Position numbers and translations under genes: made by a program. Shown in pieces: positions 12,891 to 26,379 of a stretch of DNA of 64,000 bases. The notes under the pieces are model-generated. The model was not told where the DNA came from. It searched no databases and saw only the letters and a list, made by a program, of their open reading frames with translations. The stretch is from positions 18,134,629 through 18,198,628 of the forward strand of contig CM028910.1 in NCBI GenBank assembly GCA_016801845.1, written 5' to 3'. Position 1 is the stretch's first letter; each line of letters starts with the position of its first letter. Source of the stretch: Polydactylus sextarius (taxonomy: Eukaryota; Chordata; Actinopteri; Polynemidae).

Positions 12891-13557
12891 CACATTAGCA
12901 TTGACTGTAAAATGACTGCTTCACCACTCAAGCTGATTCCATTCCAATAATAAAAATACATTTCTAGAAAACAGACTTTTACAAGGCAATTGGGAGCATT
13001 CACATGCAGCCACACACAGACACACGATTCTATAATGTCACACAAATCCACATGAGCCTCTCTTTGCAACCCCTTCTGTTTCTTATGTATTTCTGGCTAT
13101 AGCACACACCCACACACCACCACTGTTCTGCAGCACAGAGAGAGAAGACTTGGATAAGTAAGGGAGACAGACAATTCAAGTTTTGGAGAGAGATGAAATA
13201 AATACCTCAATAGACAGACAGACACTGGAGGAACAGATAAACCACAATGGATAAATGGCGGCTTATATACATCAAATCCCATGTGTTCCACAATTCTGTG
13301 ATGGAACCTGTTGCTTTCTTTGCCAACAAGGCAGCCAGCCTCTTTAACCACTGGGCTGTGTCGGCATTCTGAATTACCCCCCCCGCAGTACAAACTTGGG
13401 TTGAATTAAACTGCTGGGTCCTCATCTAAAAAATATTCTCCTCATCTGGTACCATAATTTCAATGCTGCGTAGTTCTGTGTGTAAATCATGTCACTATAC
13501 GTGTATATATATATATGCTGTGCCAAGGTGACAATGATTAGTAGCTTAAAAAAATAT

Positions 13558-13579
13558 GACTCCGTAGGGAAACGGAGTC
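13558..13579. repeat. Small hairpin, 8-bp arms
   Basis: GACTCCGT at 13558-13565 pairs with ACGGAGTC at 13572-13579 around a 6-nt loop. Confidence 0.85.
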
Positions 13580-16500
13580 TAGATACCACCAATACAGTTG
13601 TAGAGAAAGACATTAAGATGAGATAATAAAAGTGAGTTTTATCCTAATTTGACATTGTAATAAATTGTTTCAAAGTGAGACATGAGTATAGCACTTACAA
13701 AGCCAGAATCACTCATTCAATTCTCAATAGGATCACACATACTAAAATATTATGCACTGATAGAACTGAGAGCCTGTAGTTAAACTGTCCGTCAAATGTT
13801 AGTAATTTTGGTGTTTGGTGCTGGGGATTTTTTTTTTAAACCAACGCCTAGGGATAAAGTGCGATCACGACAACAAGTTTGGTATGAAGAAGGAGAGAGA
13901 TTGAGAAAGAAAACCATCTCCTGAGGAACTTGTTAAATCTGAATCATACAGATATGTGTGGATGATCAAACGGCCAGCACATAATGTCAAATTAATAATT
14001 AAGGGACCATGGGGGCTGACACTGGTCTCCAGGCACAGTTAAACACATATGAAGGAGAGCCCTGCATTTATTAATGGGTGAAGAGAGAAAAAAAAAATGG
14101 GTATTTTAGAGAGTGTGAGGCAAAAAGCAAACAGTGAAGGACACTGAGATGGAATAAGAGAAGGGTGAGTGTGGTGCTTCAGGAAAGCAGAGGCAGCAGC
14201 TGCAAAGTCAAACATCTCACCAGCCCAAAGTGTTTCAGATGCAATATTACAACATCATAAACAAACTAATTTCATTTGTAGTTAACAGTTTCTTCAAATA
14301 GCTGAATATTTAAAAAAAAAAAAAAAAAAACAATCACTCATAACCAACACTAAAAATTGTTCTTGTCAATGCGAGATAAACTTAACCTTAACTTTGCATG
14401 CTCATATGTCTTCAACTGCAAGATAATTGCTGAAAGGAAGGGTTTATACTTGTGTTATGACACCCCTGGTCAAATAAAAAAAGTACTATCAACTAAAAAC
14501 TGTTGTTGCTGTAATATTATGTTGCAGAGAAGCAGTCAGTAGAGTCATTCACCTGAAGATGAAAAGAATCACTCTGATCCTGCTTTGATTTTTTATCTGC
14601 TTTATCACCCTTTGTTCTTGGATAATGTTGTGAATATGTAGCTGCAGAGGTAAGACATGACTCTCATTACAAGACCAGGGGCAGTTCAACCCTCCATGCT
14701 AACGTTTGTCTACAAGCTATTATAAGACTATGCTTATCATACGTGATAAAACATAACACAGACAGGCTGTGAGTGTTGTGCATTGACAGACAACCTGCTG
14801 AGCTTAAATAAATCAGCCAAAGGGCAGGGATAAAACTCATCTATATCTATAAGACGTATTAAAGGGCTGTGTTGCTACCAATCATTTTAGTGCTGAAAAT
14901 ATTGATTCCGGGCACTCTGATGGTAAAATGAAAGCATATTGATTGTTGCCTCCTTCAAAATATTTCTTAGCCCTCTTTAAATCTTACTCTACACCTGTTA
15001 AAATAAACCTTGGTAAGTTACGTTCCCGACACACTGTAAAGGTTTCTTAACAGAAAACAATGGTTTCTGTATATCTGCACATCAGGCAATGCTCCTCTAA
15101 TATTTTATTAATCAATATCATGTTGTCAGCAAATACTCAAATAGACCAGTGGACATTACTATAATTTGAGTAGATGGCCTTGAAGCTAATGGAAACATTT
15201 ATATGTACAGATATCAAAAGGCAGATTAGTGGGAAAAAAAAGATACCGTATACATACACATACATACAAATACACACACTCACAATTTCCATTCTGAAAC
15301 CGCACAATACAACTCCTCTGCATTTGACCTTCCTTTACAAAGTGCCCTCTGTCAAGACAGAAGAGGGATTTACACAGAGCAAGCCTGTGGCAGTGGTTCT
15401 GCTGAAGGCCAGCGGTCTTTGATTAGTTTTCCCCTGGACCATTCAACATTTCCACCCAGTTGTGCCTTCTATCTCTCTCTTTTTCTTTCTTGTTTTACAG
15501 GATGAGCGAGACGTACCATAAATGCGGTTCACCCGCATGTCCATCTGAATTTCACTCCTGATAGATTCAGGACTTTCTCATAATGTAGCGAATACAGTTT
15601 TCAGTGTTATCTCCGGAATGTTTAAAAGCAAGACGGCAGGAAAGAAAATTGCGCAAAATGAAAAAGAATTGCTGTAGCTGTGGGGGAGCCAGGAGGAAGA
15701 GGAGTGAAGCAAGAGGAAGCAAGGTTAAGGTTAAGAGAATGCTGAAAGATGGAATGAGAGAGGGTCACAGGAGGTCCAGGGACAGAGAATGCTAAATATT
15801 TAATCAAAAAAGGTTTTCTTAACTTGTCTCTCTTGTGCTTGTTTTTATGTGTTTTTTGTTTTTGCTACATCCTTAAATAAACAGATGAAATTATGAATTT
15901 CTTTTTGTACGTCATTTAACCAATAAATACTATATTTATAACACATCAAGCCCCATTTCTTCTGTTTTTATCTCCTGTTAAAGTAAATTAATTTATTCTA
16001 CCTGAATGCATTTCTAAAATACTTTAATGACTGTAAATTATCCTATTATCACTGTTTGTCTTGTGTCCTTCAAAAGCCTCCTGCACTACATATATAACGT
16101 CTTCTTATCTGTATAAAATATGGTCTGCTGATATTTAATTGTACGTCACCGCCCTGATGTTCTAGATTTCTCTCCATGTCTGGAGAAAAGATATTTCGGT
16201 AATGCAGATTGGAATGTATTTCACTTCCACCATGCCAGCTGTGAGGTGGCATTTCCAGCTGCGAGAAACCAGGAAGCCGGTCTGCAAACCGAGAGATGGT
16301 AAACAGGTTGCGTGTTTTTGTGTGTGAATGCGAGACAGAACACATAATTCTCAACATTTTATACATTTATATACAGTTGCATACAATTGAATTTTCGCAC
16401 ACAGACGTTAGTGCTAAAAGTAAAGTTTCATAGGCACTACCACAAGCCAAACAATTAAACATAATTATATTACACGAGCACTAAAAAGTTTAGACAGGTT

Positions 16501-18727
16501 TCTGTTTTAGCTCTGCTGTCTCCCTCTCTCATTTATGCCCACTTATGGGCAAGGGACAGTGTCTGTCTTTCTCCCTCACACACACAACCACACACACTAT
16601 CTTACAGTTGTGTCTATTTTAAGGTCTTCAGGAAGTGGGTTTAATATTGTCTGATCATCATCAGCATTATTTAACCTCCAATCAACCTGGTTGGGTGAAG
16701 GGAAGAGCTGCCATTAAAACTGACTGCCAACATGGGTTTAATCATGATAATAATGATTTGTGCATTTAAAATGATGGTGAGGAAAACATTTCTTCTGTGT
16801 GAATGGCAAATGCAATACAATATATTCATAATACAATATATATTTGTGTACGCATATGTGTGAATGGCGTTTTTGTCTGTGTTTTCATGCACATGCTATC
16901 CACCACCCTTACACGACTGGCAGCGAGCCCATGACTGTCTATTATGGTGCAATTACTACAGGTATGCAGTCTGTGTGTGTGATTATGTGAACCCTGATGA
17001 GCGTAATTAACCTTTTTTTTTTTTCCTTTTTCAATTTTCCTTGACTGTGTACCTCTGGGCCTCTGCTGCCAGTAACTGTTGACTTTGAACCTTTCTTTTT
17101 ACAGAAGTTGAACCTTGCCACGTTGCCAGTAATTGCAGGGTAGAAAAGGTTGAGTGGTCTATGGGCTTAAACTGTTTTAGACATTTTCCAATAACAAGTG
17201 ATATGGCATAGACCACACACATATTTTTAACAAATAAACATATTCGCATTGATTAGATTAGTTCTGTATGTAAACCATGGGCATGACAGACTGGCACATG
17301 GCAGCTGTACTGAGAAATAACGTGTGTGTAATATCTTTAAATATCAATATATAATGTTCATATCACATTTTAGTTCCTGGTATCTAACTTGATAATAGAA
17401 AAGACAATGGTAACCCCTTAAAACTGCAACTATATTCCTCACAAAACCTGTGTTTTTCAATTCGAGAACTTTATAATTTTGATGTTAGAGCCTCAGTGAC
17501 CTGAAATGTTACCTCATAATGTCCTCTGCTTTCTGTGTGAGCTGTACACTGAGTGCAAACCTTTTGAGGTTTGATTTCCCCCAGTGCCACGTTTTCTAAA
17601 AATGTATACATTTCTTTTCCTGTGAGGTACCCTGCACAAAAGTCTCAAAAAACTCTTGTACGTTATGTTACCAGAGATGACATTGAAGGGACATTGCACC
17701 TGCAGTGGCCATTTGTCCCTTACACCAAAGTCTCTCTCTATTCCCCAAGCTTAGACTCAGGTACAGCACTACCCAGATAAGCACACAAGACCCGTCTTTA
17801 TCTGCCTGGCAGGGAGACAGGGCCTAAGCTAAAATAACCAGCAATATGGGCCCAACTATCTTCACAGGGCTCTGAGAATAGAACAGATCTGTGCAAACAT
17901 GACCAGCTAGTGGGAACAGGAAAAAAAAAAGTCACACTGTGAATGCAGATGCTTGTTTAGCTAATACAGCAACCACCTGCTACTGGCCACTACCTGCATT
18001 GGTCCCGATAAGGCAGAATACATCAGCACTGTGATTATAAAGTGGTGGAGAGTGGGAGGTGGTTATGTGAATACGAGATGGCTCCATTTACAGTACTTTA
18101 CTGTTGTCATTTGATAGGGGGAGTGTTAGAGAAAGGAGGGGACTGTTTTTTATGACTAATACAGTAAATGATGGAGAAAAGCTTCTCAGGTCATAAATAG
18201 GACCCATTAGCCACTGAATTAGCAAAGTGGGAGACAAAATGACGCACAGGCATTTAGTGATTTGCACAGAATGGCAGCAAATTGGGAAAAGGGCACTTGT
18301 TATCCATCTTGCTACAAATAGGTATCTTTCATAGTACACAGAAACCTATTTTTTTTCTTGCAAACAATGTCTGAAAAGAACATTTGGTACTATTAGAGAC
18401 ACTACTATGAGCAAACACATTCCACTTTCTCCTACGTCTCATGTGCCAGTCTAGGAAGTGGGTGTAATCATGACGAGGATGCAGAAGAGTTCAACCTTAC
18501 TTTATTTGTTACCGCTGTACTCTGAGTTTTAGTGGATACAAGCAACAAGATGAAAGTGTAGAACTTATAACATACATCTTCATCCCAACTGCTACCACTT
18601 TATCTCAACAGACACTCAGCTGTCTATACTCTGACAGATATGATCTTTTTGGTAGCAGTGCACCGCCTGTCTAAACCGTGCCTGCTCCGAACAGACCGAG
18701 TGCTCCAGTATTGGTGCTCGCAGCCTT

Positions 18728-18837
18728 CTCAAGAACCACTCATCCGAACATCCTCACACTTGACGCTGCACTTTCGTGGGTCTTCTTCACCAACACGCAC
18801 ACAGAGTGTGAAGTTGATCGGATGAGTGGTTTTCAAG
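18728..18837. repeat. Imperfect inverted repeat of about 110 bp
   Basis: The left arm 18728-18747 and the right arm 18818-18837 (reverse complement) share CCACTCATCCGA and match at 17 of 20 positions. Weaker pairing continues inward through CACACTTGAC/GTGTGAAGTTG. This could be a MITE-like or SINE-derived element, but I do not recognise the family. Confidence 0.7.
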
Positions 18838-19538
18838 AAAGTTGAAATACAGGAGACAGGCAAACAGACAGAGATTCTTCCATTTATAGTTTGATGTTTA
18901 CGAAGTGGAGGAGAGGGATATGAACAACTGTGTGCTGCTAATTTAAAGAAGTTGATTTAGTCACACTATTCCTCATTGAGATTAAACTTAATTTTCATAT
19001 TAGGTAAACAGCAGACACATGAGACAGATTTGGCATCTCTATTTGTCCAAGACTTTTCTCTTACTTTCACATTTGGTTGTGTAACCTCTTAATTTCATGT
19101 TGCATTATTTTTTATCATATCTTGTGTACAGGTAAGTATAACACCTTTAGATAAAAAGATGCCAGTATGTGGTGGTAATAAACCCAAGTGGACTGGTCCA
19201 GAGAGATGTTGCTAACTGTGAACTATAGCCATGTGGAATGTGAAGAGAGATTTACTAACTTTTATTATCTGCCTACGAGCTATCTTTAAGACTCAGCAGG
19301 GAACCAAGCTGCTAGAGTCACCTGTCCAGTCCTGGACCTGAGTTAAAACCCTGCCAGTCTGTATCAGCACTTTAACTCAAAAAAAGGAGGGACAGAGAGA
19401 CAGACTGACAGATATATAGACAGATTCAGCTGAGTGTGCATTCACGTGGATGCATCAACAGGCAAACACACAAACAGACATACAAACCCACTCGCATCAT
19501 CTTCTCTCCCTCTCAGACAGACAAACAGACACACAGAC

Positions 19539-19539
19539 A

Positions 19540-19583
<44 letters not shown>
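19539..19583. repeat. (CA)n microsatellite with adjoining CAGA units
   Basis: About 45 bp of AC repeats is preceded by irregular ACAGACAGAC units from about 19515. Confidence 0.97.
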
Positions 19584-19585
<2 letters not shown>

Positions 19586-19857
19586 CCAGGCCTAAACAAG
19601 CCCCATCAATCAGGACCGATTCTCACAGGCTGCCTGTGGAAGCGCCATCACTATGGAAACCAAGCCTTTACTCTAAACCCGTCTTGCTTTGTCTTGTCTG
19701 GAGGTTTTTGACATGTAATCGCTGCCAACAAAGACCAACAGAGTGCTGCAAAAAACTTGAGCCAAGAGAGAAAGAAGGAAAAGCAGGAAAAGGATAAAAG
19801 AATACTCTTTTGGGGTTTCAGCAAAAAAAGGAGATGGGACAGAAAAAGAAATCAGTT

Positions 19858-19887
19858 TCTGTAAGACAATTGTCTGTAAGACAATTT
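19858..19887. repeat. 15-bp tandem duplication
   Basis: TCTGTAAGACAATTG is followed directly by a copy with one change at the last base. Confidence 0.93.
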
Positions 19888-21163
19888 GGTGACATCAGCA
19901 CAAGCCAATTTATAAGACAAAGAGGTGAGGATTTTGATCGTTAACATGACTTTTTCAGTCAGCCAACAACTATTGTCACTAATTTTACACTTGCATTTGA
20001 GTGGATTATTGTCAGCTACATCCAGCGGCACTGGTAGAAATCAGTAGCACCTGTTAACAACTGCAACTCTGCATTAGAGAAATGAAAGATAAGCACTTTG
20101 CCCTCTCTCTTCATCTGTTGCCAAGGTACCCTAGAACAGTAGACATTATAATGATGCTGAAGAGAAAAACCATGTAATACAGCTACTGCAATGGTAAGGT
20201 GTTAATGCCTGAAATGACCTAAATGTGTGCTTGAAATAAGCATATAATCCTCACCAGTAAGAATTTAAAATAAAATAAAATAAAAATACAGTCTAAAATA
20301 ATCTCAGCTGCAGCCATATTCCACCGAGCACATTTGTCAACAGGCTCCATTCCTCCATGTTCCTTTAAATATGAAAGCTTAAGGGTTAATGAAACTACTA
20401 GTTACTTTTTCCAATTTAAATGTAAGGAAGAAAGGCTAATTATGATTTGCTCTTGGGGCAGCTACAGTGCCAAGCGGTTGTGCATGTAATCATTCACAAG
20501 TTCCTTTGTGCTGCCTTGATTGTGTAGCTAGTTTGCCATCTTGTAACCTCAAATGAGAGTTTTAAAATCTTATTTTCCTACCAACAATTGAGCAAAAAGG
20601 AGAGATAAGATTATTCTATCTGTTTATATACAATTAAAATCCCAGGGAAACATCATGCGATAAATGACGTTGAGATACAAGAGGAAAGCATGTGTTTACG
20701 TAAAAGCATTGTTACATTTTTAACGCAGCACATTTCCGTTGCTAAGGAAGAGAGTTGTTGTTCCTCATTAGAAATGTTCACTTGTTTGAGAAAAACAAGC
20801 AGATTTCAAGGCACAGCAGTACAAAAGATGAGTCAAAATGCTATATTTTTGTACAAACCTTTCTCAATTGCATCATGCCGTGTGCCAACTATATCGACTG
20901 CACTCCAAACAAACTTGTAGGGCTCAGATTTTGCAGGGCATGAGGGACTTGTGGCAGGATGTGGAAACCCAGTATAAAATAAGTTCTGGAGTTTTGGTAC
21001 CCAGAGGTGAAAAACTTTGCCTGGCCACAGTGAAGCTGCATTTTTGAAAAGAATGGTACAGTAGTAATATGCACAAATTGGTCCCATTGAAACCATTGTT
21101 GAAGGCTAACGAAAAAAAGACACTAAGTATCTTTCAGCCCATTGGAAATAAATAGTTTCAATT

Positions 21164-21167
<4 letters not shown>

Positions 21168-21212
<45 letters not shown>
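21168..21212. repeat. (GA)n microsatellite
   Basis: A perfect GA run of roughly 44 bp. Confidence 0.97.
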
Positions 21213-21214
<2 letters not shown>

Positions 21215-24200
21215 TATTAAGTTCAAGTGTGTGTCTGATTTCAAAATGGCAGAGAGAGCACAAAGAGGAGGTGAAACAAGAACAATTTTGTGTCATTTAC
21301 AGACTCACTTGAGGCAACTGACACTTGTTGGCTCATTAAATGAAGAGGACACCTTGATTTGCCAAAGGTGCTTTAGGTCTGATCAAAACAAAGGACAAGA
21401 GGATAAAGAATATTAAGACAAACCTAACTTCTACCTCCACTAAAAACCATATAAATCTATGACACTATGAAAAAATATCTCTGTCTGAAAAATTAATTTG
21501 AACAATTAGCAGATTAATGTGTTTCTGAGACTGAATCAAAAACCTATGAGGATAAACAAGTATCATCATTTTAAAAACTATCTTGGTGTTGTCATGAAAT
21601 CTTCCTTGGTGGAAGGGGAAAACAAAAACATCAAGGAACAGAACCCTTCACATACTTCAATCACTTGTATTGTTCTGTCAAACTGAGTTCATATATCGGC
21701 CAACCTATTAGAACATATTACTGGAATAAAAAGACTAAGAAAGAGAGATGATGACAAAAAAAGAAGAGATATAGGTATTGAGGAGAGCTATTTGATTGAC
21801 TGTGCTGATCAAAACTGTGCTTTTTGAGGAATGTTTCAATACTATGAATTACACTGACTTAAGTTTCATCTGGTGATATGCACTATTTAAACAGCTGATC
21901 TCATCCTATGTATGTAGGTGATTCTTAGTAATCATTCATGGGTTTGAGATGTACTGTTGATTGGCTGTTTGTTCTTCCAGCAATATAAATCATTTTAATG
22001 GGGACAAAAAAGCTGCTTTTAGGTTTACGGCAATCAGCCGTCTTGTATGTTATTAGAACAAACCAGCTTTAACCATGGGATGAATTTGTAATCTGTCTGA
22101 ACAACATTTAAAAAGAGAAAGATAGGTTGTTTTTTCCACCACTATATGGATTTATTTTTCTACTTGTACTTCTACTTTGGAAGTAGAGGGCCCTGAGATT
22201 TAAACCCTTCAAAATGTAGACAGCTCCAACAGGAAGCTTGAAGCAGGAATTTATGCCAGTAACACAATTAAAATTTAACTAGTTTTTTTTCTCATTTGGG
22301 AGAAAAGCTGTGTATTGAGTAAGGGCTAAGCATGCACCAGCAGGACACTCGTGAAATTAAATTTAGCAGAATTAACATGACAGTGTTGGCTCAAATATAA
22401 TTTGACTGGAGAAGATAAGGAGTGAGTGAGGAAGAAGGAAAGACAGAGAGTAAAGGAAAATAGACAAAGGGGAGAAACAGAGACAGGGATGTCGGGAACA
22501 AGAACAAGAAAATAACAGCTCCACTAAGGGGCTTTTTTTTCAACTGGCAGCTTCAAAGGAATATAAATAATTGAACACCCTCACCCCATCACTGTGAGTT
22601 CTGGCCAATTACCATTAGTAGTGCTTTGCCAATAATGCTGCTGTTGAGGGCTCTGAAAAGGCCGAAAGAAAGCAAGAGGTGAAAGGCTACTTAGTTTTTG
22701 AAAGGTGGCATATAAATGAATCATTATTAAGGAAAAAATGTTGATAAATAATGTCTTCTCTCAGTTTAGACACACAAATTCAAATAATTTCATATACTGC
22801 TTCTTGTTAAAAATTTATCAATTCATAAAGGTGAACAATAGAACATAACATATCATTATGAGCCTTTGGGCCCCCAAGTGTCTGGTGAAGTATGGTCTTA
22901 ATCAGCCTCCAAAACTGTCACAGATGCAACCTTTTGATGGTTGCGATAAAAACTTAAATGCCTTGCAAATTCTGGGTTTAATTAAGTTCAGTTAAACTTG
23001 ACAAAGTCATTCAGTTTAACTAGTAGTGAGTAAATGCGGGGTGTGTAAATGTAATATTTTATGTACAGTACATAAATTATTACTTTATACTTTAATCACG
23101 ACTGTGCAGACTTCTATTTATTCTCTACAGAATTCTATAGGTAGAACACTTTCACAGCTATTGACATACATACTATATTCATATAATTTCCATTGATAGC
23201 AAAGACCCTTGATACTATTTTATCAAAAGGGCATTTTCTTGTACACAAAATTTCAGGGAAAATGTTAAGTGTCAAATAAAAAAATAGATTACAATTACCT
23301 TTTTCCTCATAAAATTAATGCACAATACCGCCATCTAGTATCTTTTCTGTGTTATAACAAATATTATAACAATAATCTATCACTCGTTCGATAAGCTTTA
23401 GCCATGTACGACAAAGCTAAGGTGACACTTTACACATTAGTATAATTTAGCTTCTGTACACACCCACATACTTATGTGTTGTGCCTGCTCACAAATCTTA
23501 TGCAAACCCGCACACAAATATAAAAGCTCACACAAACGCACATAAACAGGGAGCCGAGCATTATTAAGGTTGAGGTGGCTCGATTTATTGAGCCATCTTC
23601 CTTTCTCTTTTGATTAAAAGTGTCTCCTTCTCGCTGTGATTTATGAGTGTAAATGAAAACGGATGAAGGGCAGAGAGAGGGAGGGATGTGAGGGGAATAG
23701 ATGACATCATCCTTTCAGCTGGGCATTTCTTTAAAAAAAAAAAAAAACAGCATCACCTGTGTGTGGGGTGTGTAAAAAGAGAAAGTGTTGATACAAGGTG
23801 GGGGTTGGTGTATACACCCCCACCCTTCCAATCCTCTCACTCACACCAAGTGGGAGTGAATATAATTGAACTGGGTTGGGTGCGTATATGTGTTTGGGCA
23901 GTTGTACATGCAGGTGTGAAAGACAATCAGAGTTTAAGAATTGAAGAGTGTGTAACTGAATATGTGTGGCCGGGGCAAGTTAGGGGGCGTGGGGTGAGAA
24001 TAAGAAAAGAAAAAAAAAAAACAACAACAACAAAAGAACAACAGAGGACAAAATGTGAATATGAGAAATGCAAGAAACAGTAAAGGAGCTCGACAAAAAC
24101 AGTGATCATATCCACAGGCAGACAAAGACTGGCAGATACTGACAGATGGGGAGAGCCCTGCTGTTAGTGTATTGTATGTGTTTGTGTGTGAGAAAGGGGG

Positions 24201-25301
24201 AGAGAAGGAGAAAGGAAAGCTAGTCTCCACCAAAGATGAAGCAGATTGCACTAAGTGGTATTTAAACTAGGGTGAGCAAACAGGGGTTGCGACCAAATTA
24301 AAGCGGGGGAGAAAAAGGAGAGTCCAAATGTAAGTGAACTGAAGATGACAAATGACAAGAAACTGTCGTAGTGTGTAACATTTCAAGAGGAGGAGTCTCT
24401 GTGCTTCACTTTCACTCTGAAAATGATTGTAAGAGGCAAAATAGAAACAGCACAAATACATCAGTTTGACATGTCTTGAATGCATTTTCAGATGTTTTCA
24501 GCTAGCTGAGCTGCAACACACTCTAATTATGCTACCAGACACTCAAACCACCATGCAATCAAAAGCAGACAGCTCTGTTGCAACATGAGAAAAATAACGT
24601 CGTCCTCATGTTATCATGAACCGCTGAGAGTACACTCACTAAATGTCAGAAAGTGAGAGGGAGGAAAAGATAGACCGAAGAGAACAATGCAAAGTTATTT
24701 AGTTTATCGAGCAAAATGCTTAACCTTTTAAGAAATTTCAGTTGTGGCACCCACACTGTGAAACAGCATACAAGAAATATCACAATTACTGAATCTGTTT
24801 TTATGTGTTATCTTATTATTATATAAGTACGGATTCTAGCTTGTCTATCATCAGATCTTCCTCATTTCACTATGTTTACACAGACTTGATCTAGTTTTAA
24901 AGTGTGTTTACATTCTTAGGTTTTACTAATTTTCCTTAAATTCCTTTTTTGATACACTCTTTGGTATTTAATTGTGTTGTCATTTAAGCAGAACTCGAAG
25001 TAGAACAGTTTCTTTTCTTACATTTGTACTGAGATAGACGCAGACAGAAAGCACGATAAACGAGATAAAGGTAAGATCCAATCACAACGAGACGATGTCA
25101 CAGCCCTGTTTTTCCAAAACCAATGTTATTTACGGACCGCATGCAGAACAAGTATGTAAAGTCAGCTAACACACATGTAATCAAACAAGCATGAACTTGT
25201 CACTGACCCCCTCTCACGCACAATCACACACAGTCTTACAGACATTTACCACGATATATGTAAAATCCTTTAACATATTCACCAACACAGTCACTCATCC
25301 G

Positions 25302-25565
<264 letters not shown>

Positions 25566-26154
25566 GATTTACAAACACTAAAACCCAAGGGGGAGCCTCC
25601 ACACCACACCATCACTCTTGTTCTATTTCTCTACAGAGCCTCCTCTTTGTTTTGTCTCCTTAATACTGCTCTAAGCCTATCTTAACGTGGGGAAATGGTG
25701 CAGAACAAATCCTAAGCAGGAGTCGACAGGGTGGGATAAGAGACTACTGGCGTCACTCTGTTACTAACATGGGAAGTTATGGGGTACGACTTATATGGTA
25801 TAAAAGTTTAAAATGAGAATACATGGGAGATATCCATGATTTAAAATTGTCTGTGTGGAGCAGATTGATAGTGCAGAGAAATCTCATATCTGAAAGGTCA
25901 CGTTTAATCTATTTAACAGCTAACATATCTATCACCAGCTGCATATCCTGGTCTCCTCAATCAGTATCAGTGAGGCCTTGCTTACTTCATAACTGTAAGA
26001 ACATCAGCTTGAAGCCTAAAAGTAAAACCTAGACTTTGTGGTGCCAGTCTTTCTGTCTTTGGCTGATTGAGTCAGCCAATCTCGTGGATCGGATATGAAT
26101 GAGGACTGAGAGGAGATCAGTGGTAGCACAGCCAGTCAGTGTCTTTATACTTAC

Positions 26155-26251
26155 ATAAGGCGTGGGAGCTGGTGAGCAGCAGTGATAGCAGCAGAGTTGT
26201 GACAGGCAGCAGGAGTGGCAAGGAGAGGTGGGGTGCACCGCTGGTGGCCAT
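26155..26251 (-). CDS. ptprs: ptprs exon: start codon and signal peptide of LAR-type receptor tyrosine phosphatase
   Basis: This is the first coding exon of a receptor protein tyrosine phosphatase of the LAR family, a neuronal cell-surface receptor for heparan/chondroitin sulfate proteoglycans and synaptic adhesion partners. Reading the minus strand, ATG lies at 26251-26249 in a strong Kozak setting (GCCAAGATGG). It opens 32 codons plus one base: a short polar start (MATSGAPHLS), a leucine-rich core (LPLLLPVTTLLLSLLL), then TSSHAL. This is a classic signal peptide with a probable cleavage after Ser-His-Ala. The donor follows at 26154 (T|GTAAGTAT), phase 1, and the Ig1 exon at 12.8 kb starts in the matching phase. 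No ATG occurs earlier in the exon. Signal sequences are poorly conserved, so the identity rests on phase, position and the downstream Ig1 exons. The exact start would change only if an upstream exon supplied an in-frame ATG. Confidence 0.85.
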
Positions 26252-26379
26252 CTTGGCACCAGTTGGGGGGATAGGGGGCAGGGAGGGGTGGGGTGGGACT
26301 GATCCTTGACCTGGCTGGAGAGCCGAGGCCCCGACTGCGCAGGGGAGGTTGGAGTCTTCACGCAGGACGGCTTGGCACT
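26252..26379 (-). other. ptprs: ptprs 5'UTR part of the signal-peptide exon
   Basis: This is the 128 nt between a good acceptor (CTATTTTTGCAG, AG ending at 26380) and the start codon. It is C-rich and contains no ATG in any frame, so translation would start at 26251. The frame of the start codon has no stop across this stretch (42 sense codons), so the sequence alone does not rule out an N-terminal extension from an upstream exon. The presence of an acceptor implies at least one non-coding exon further upstream, which I could not identify before base 64000. If transcription instead began inside or near this exon, the acceptor would be fortuitous. Confidence 0.6.

Noticed and set aside
12692..13069. 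125-codon minus-strand open frame over the Ig1 exon
   Set aside because: A shifted frame of the exon joined to intron sequence. The Ig1 frame is the one with conserved residues.
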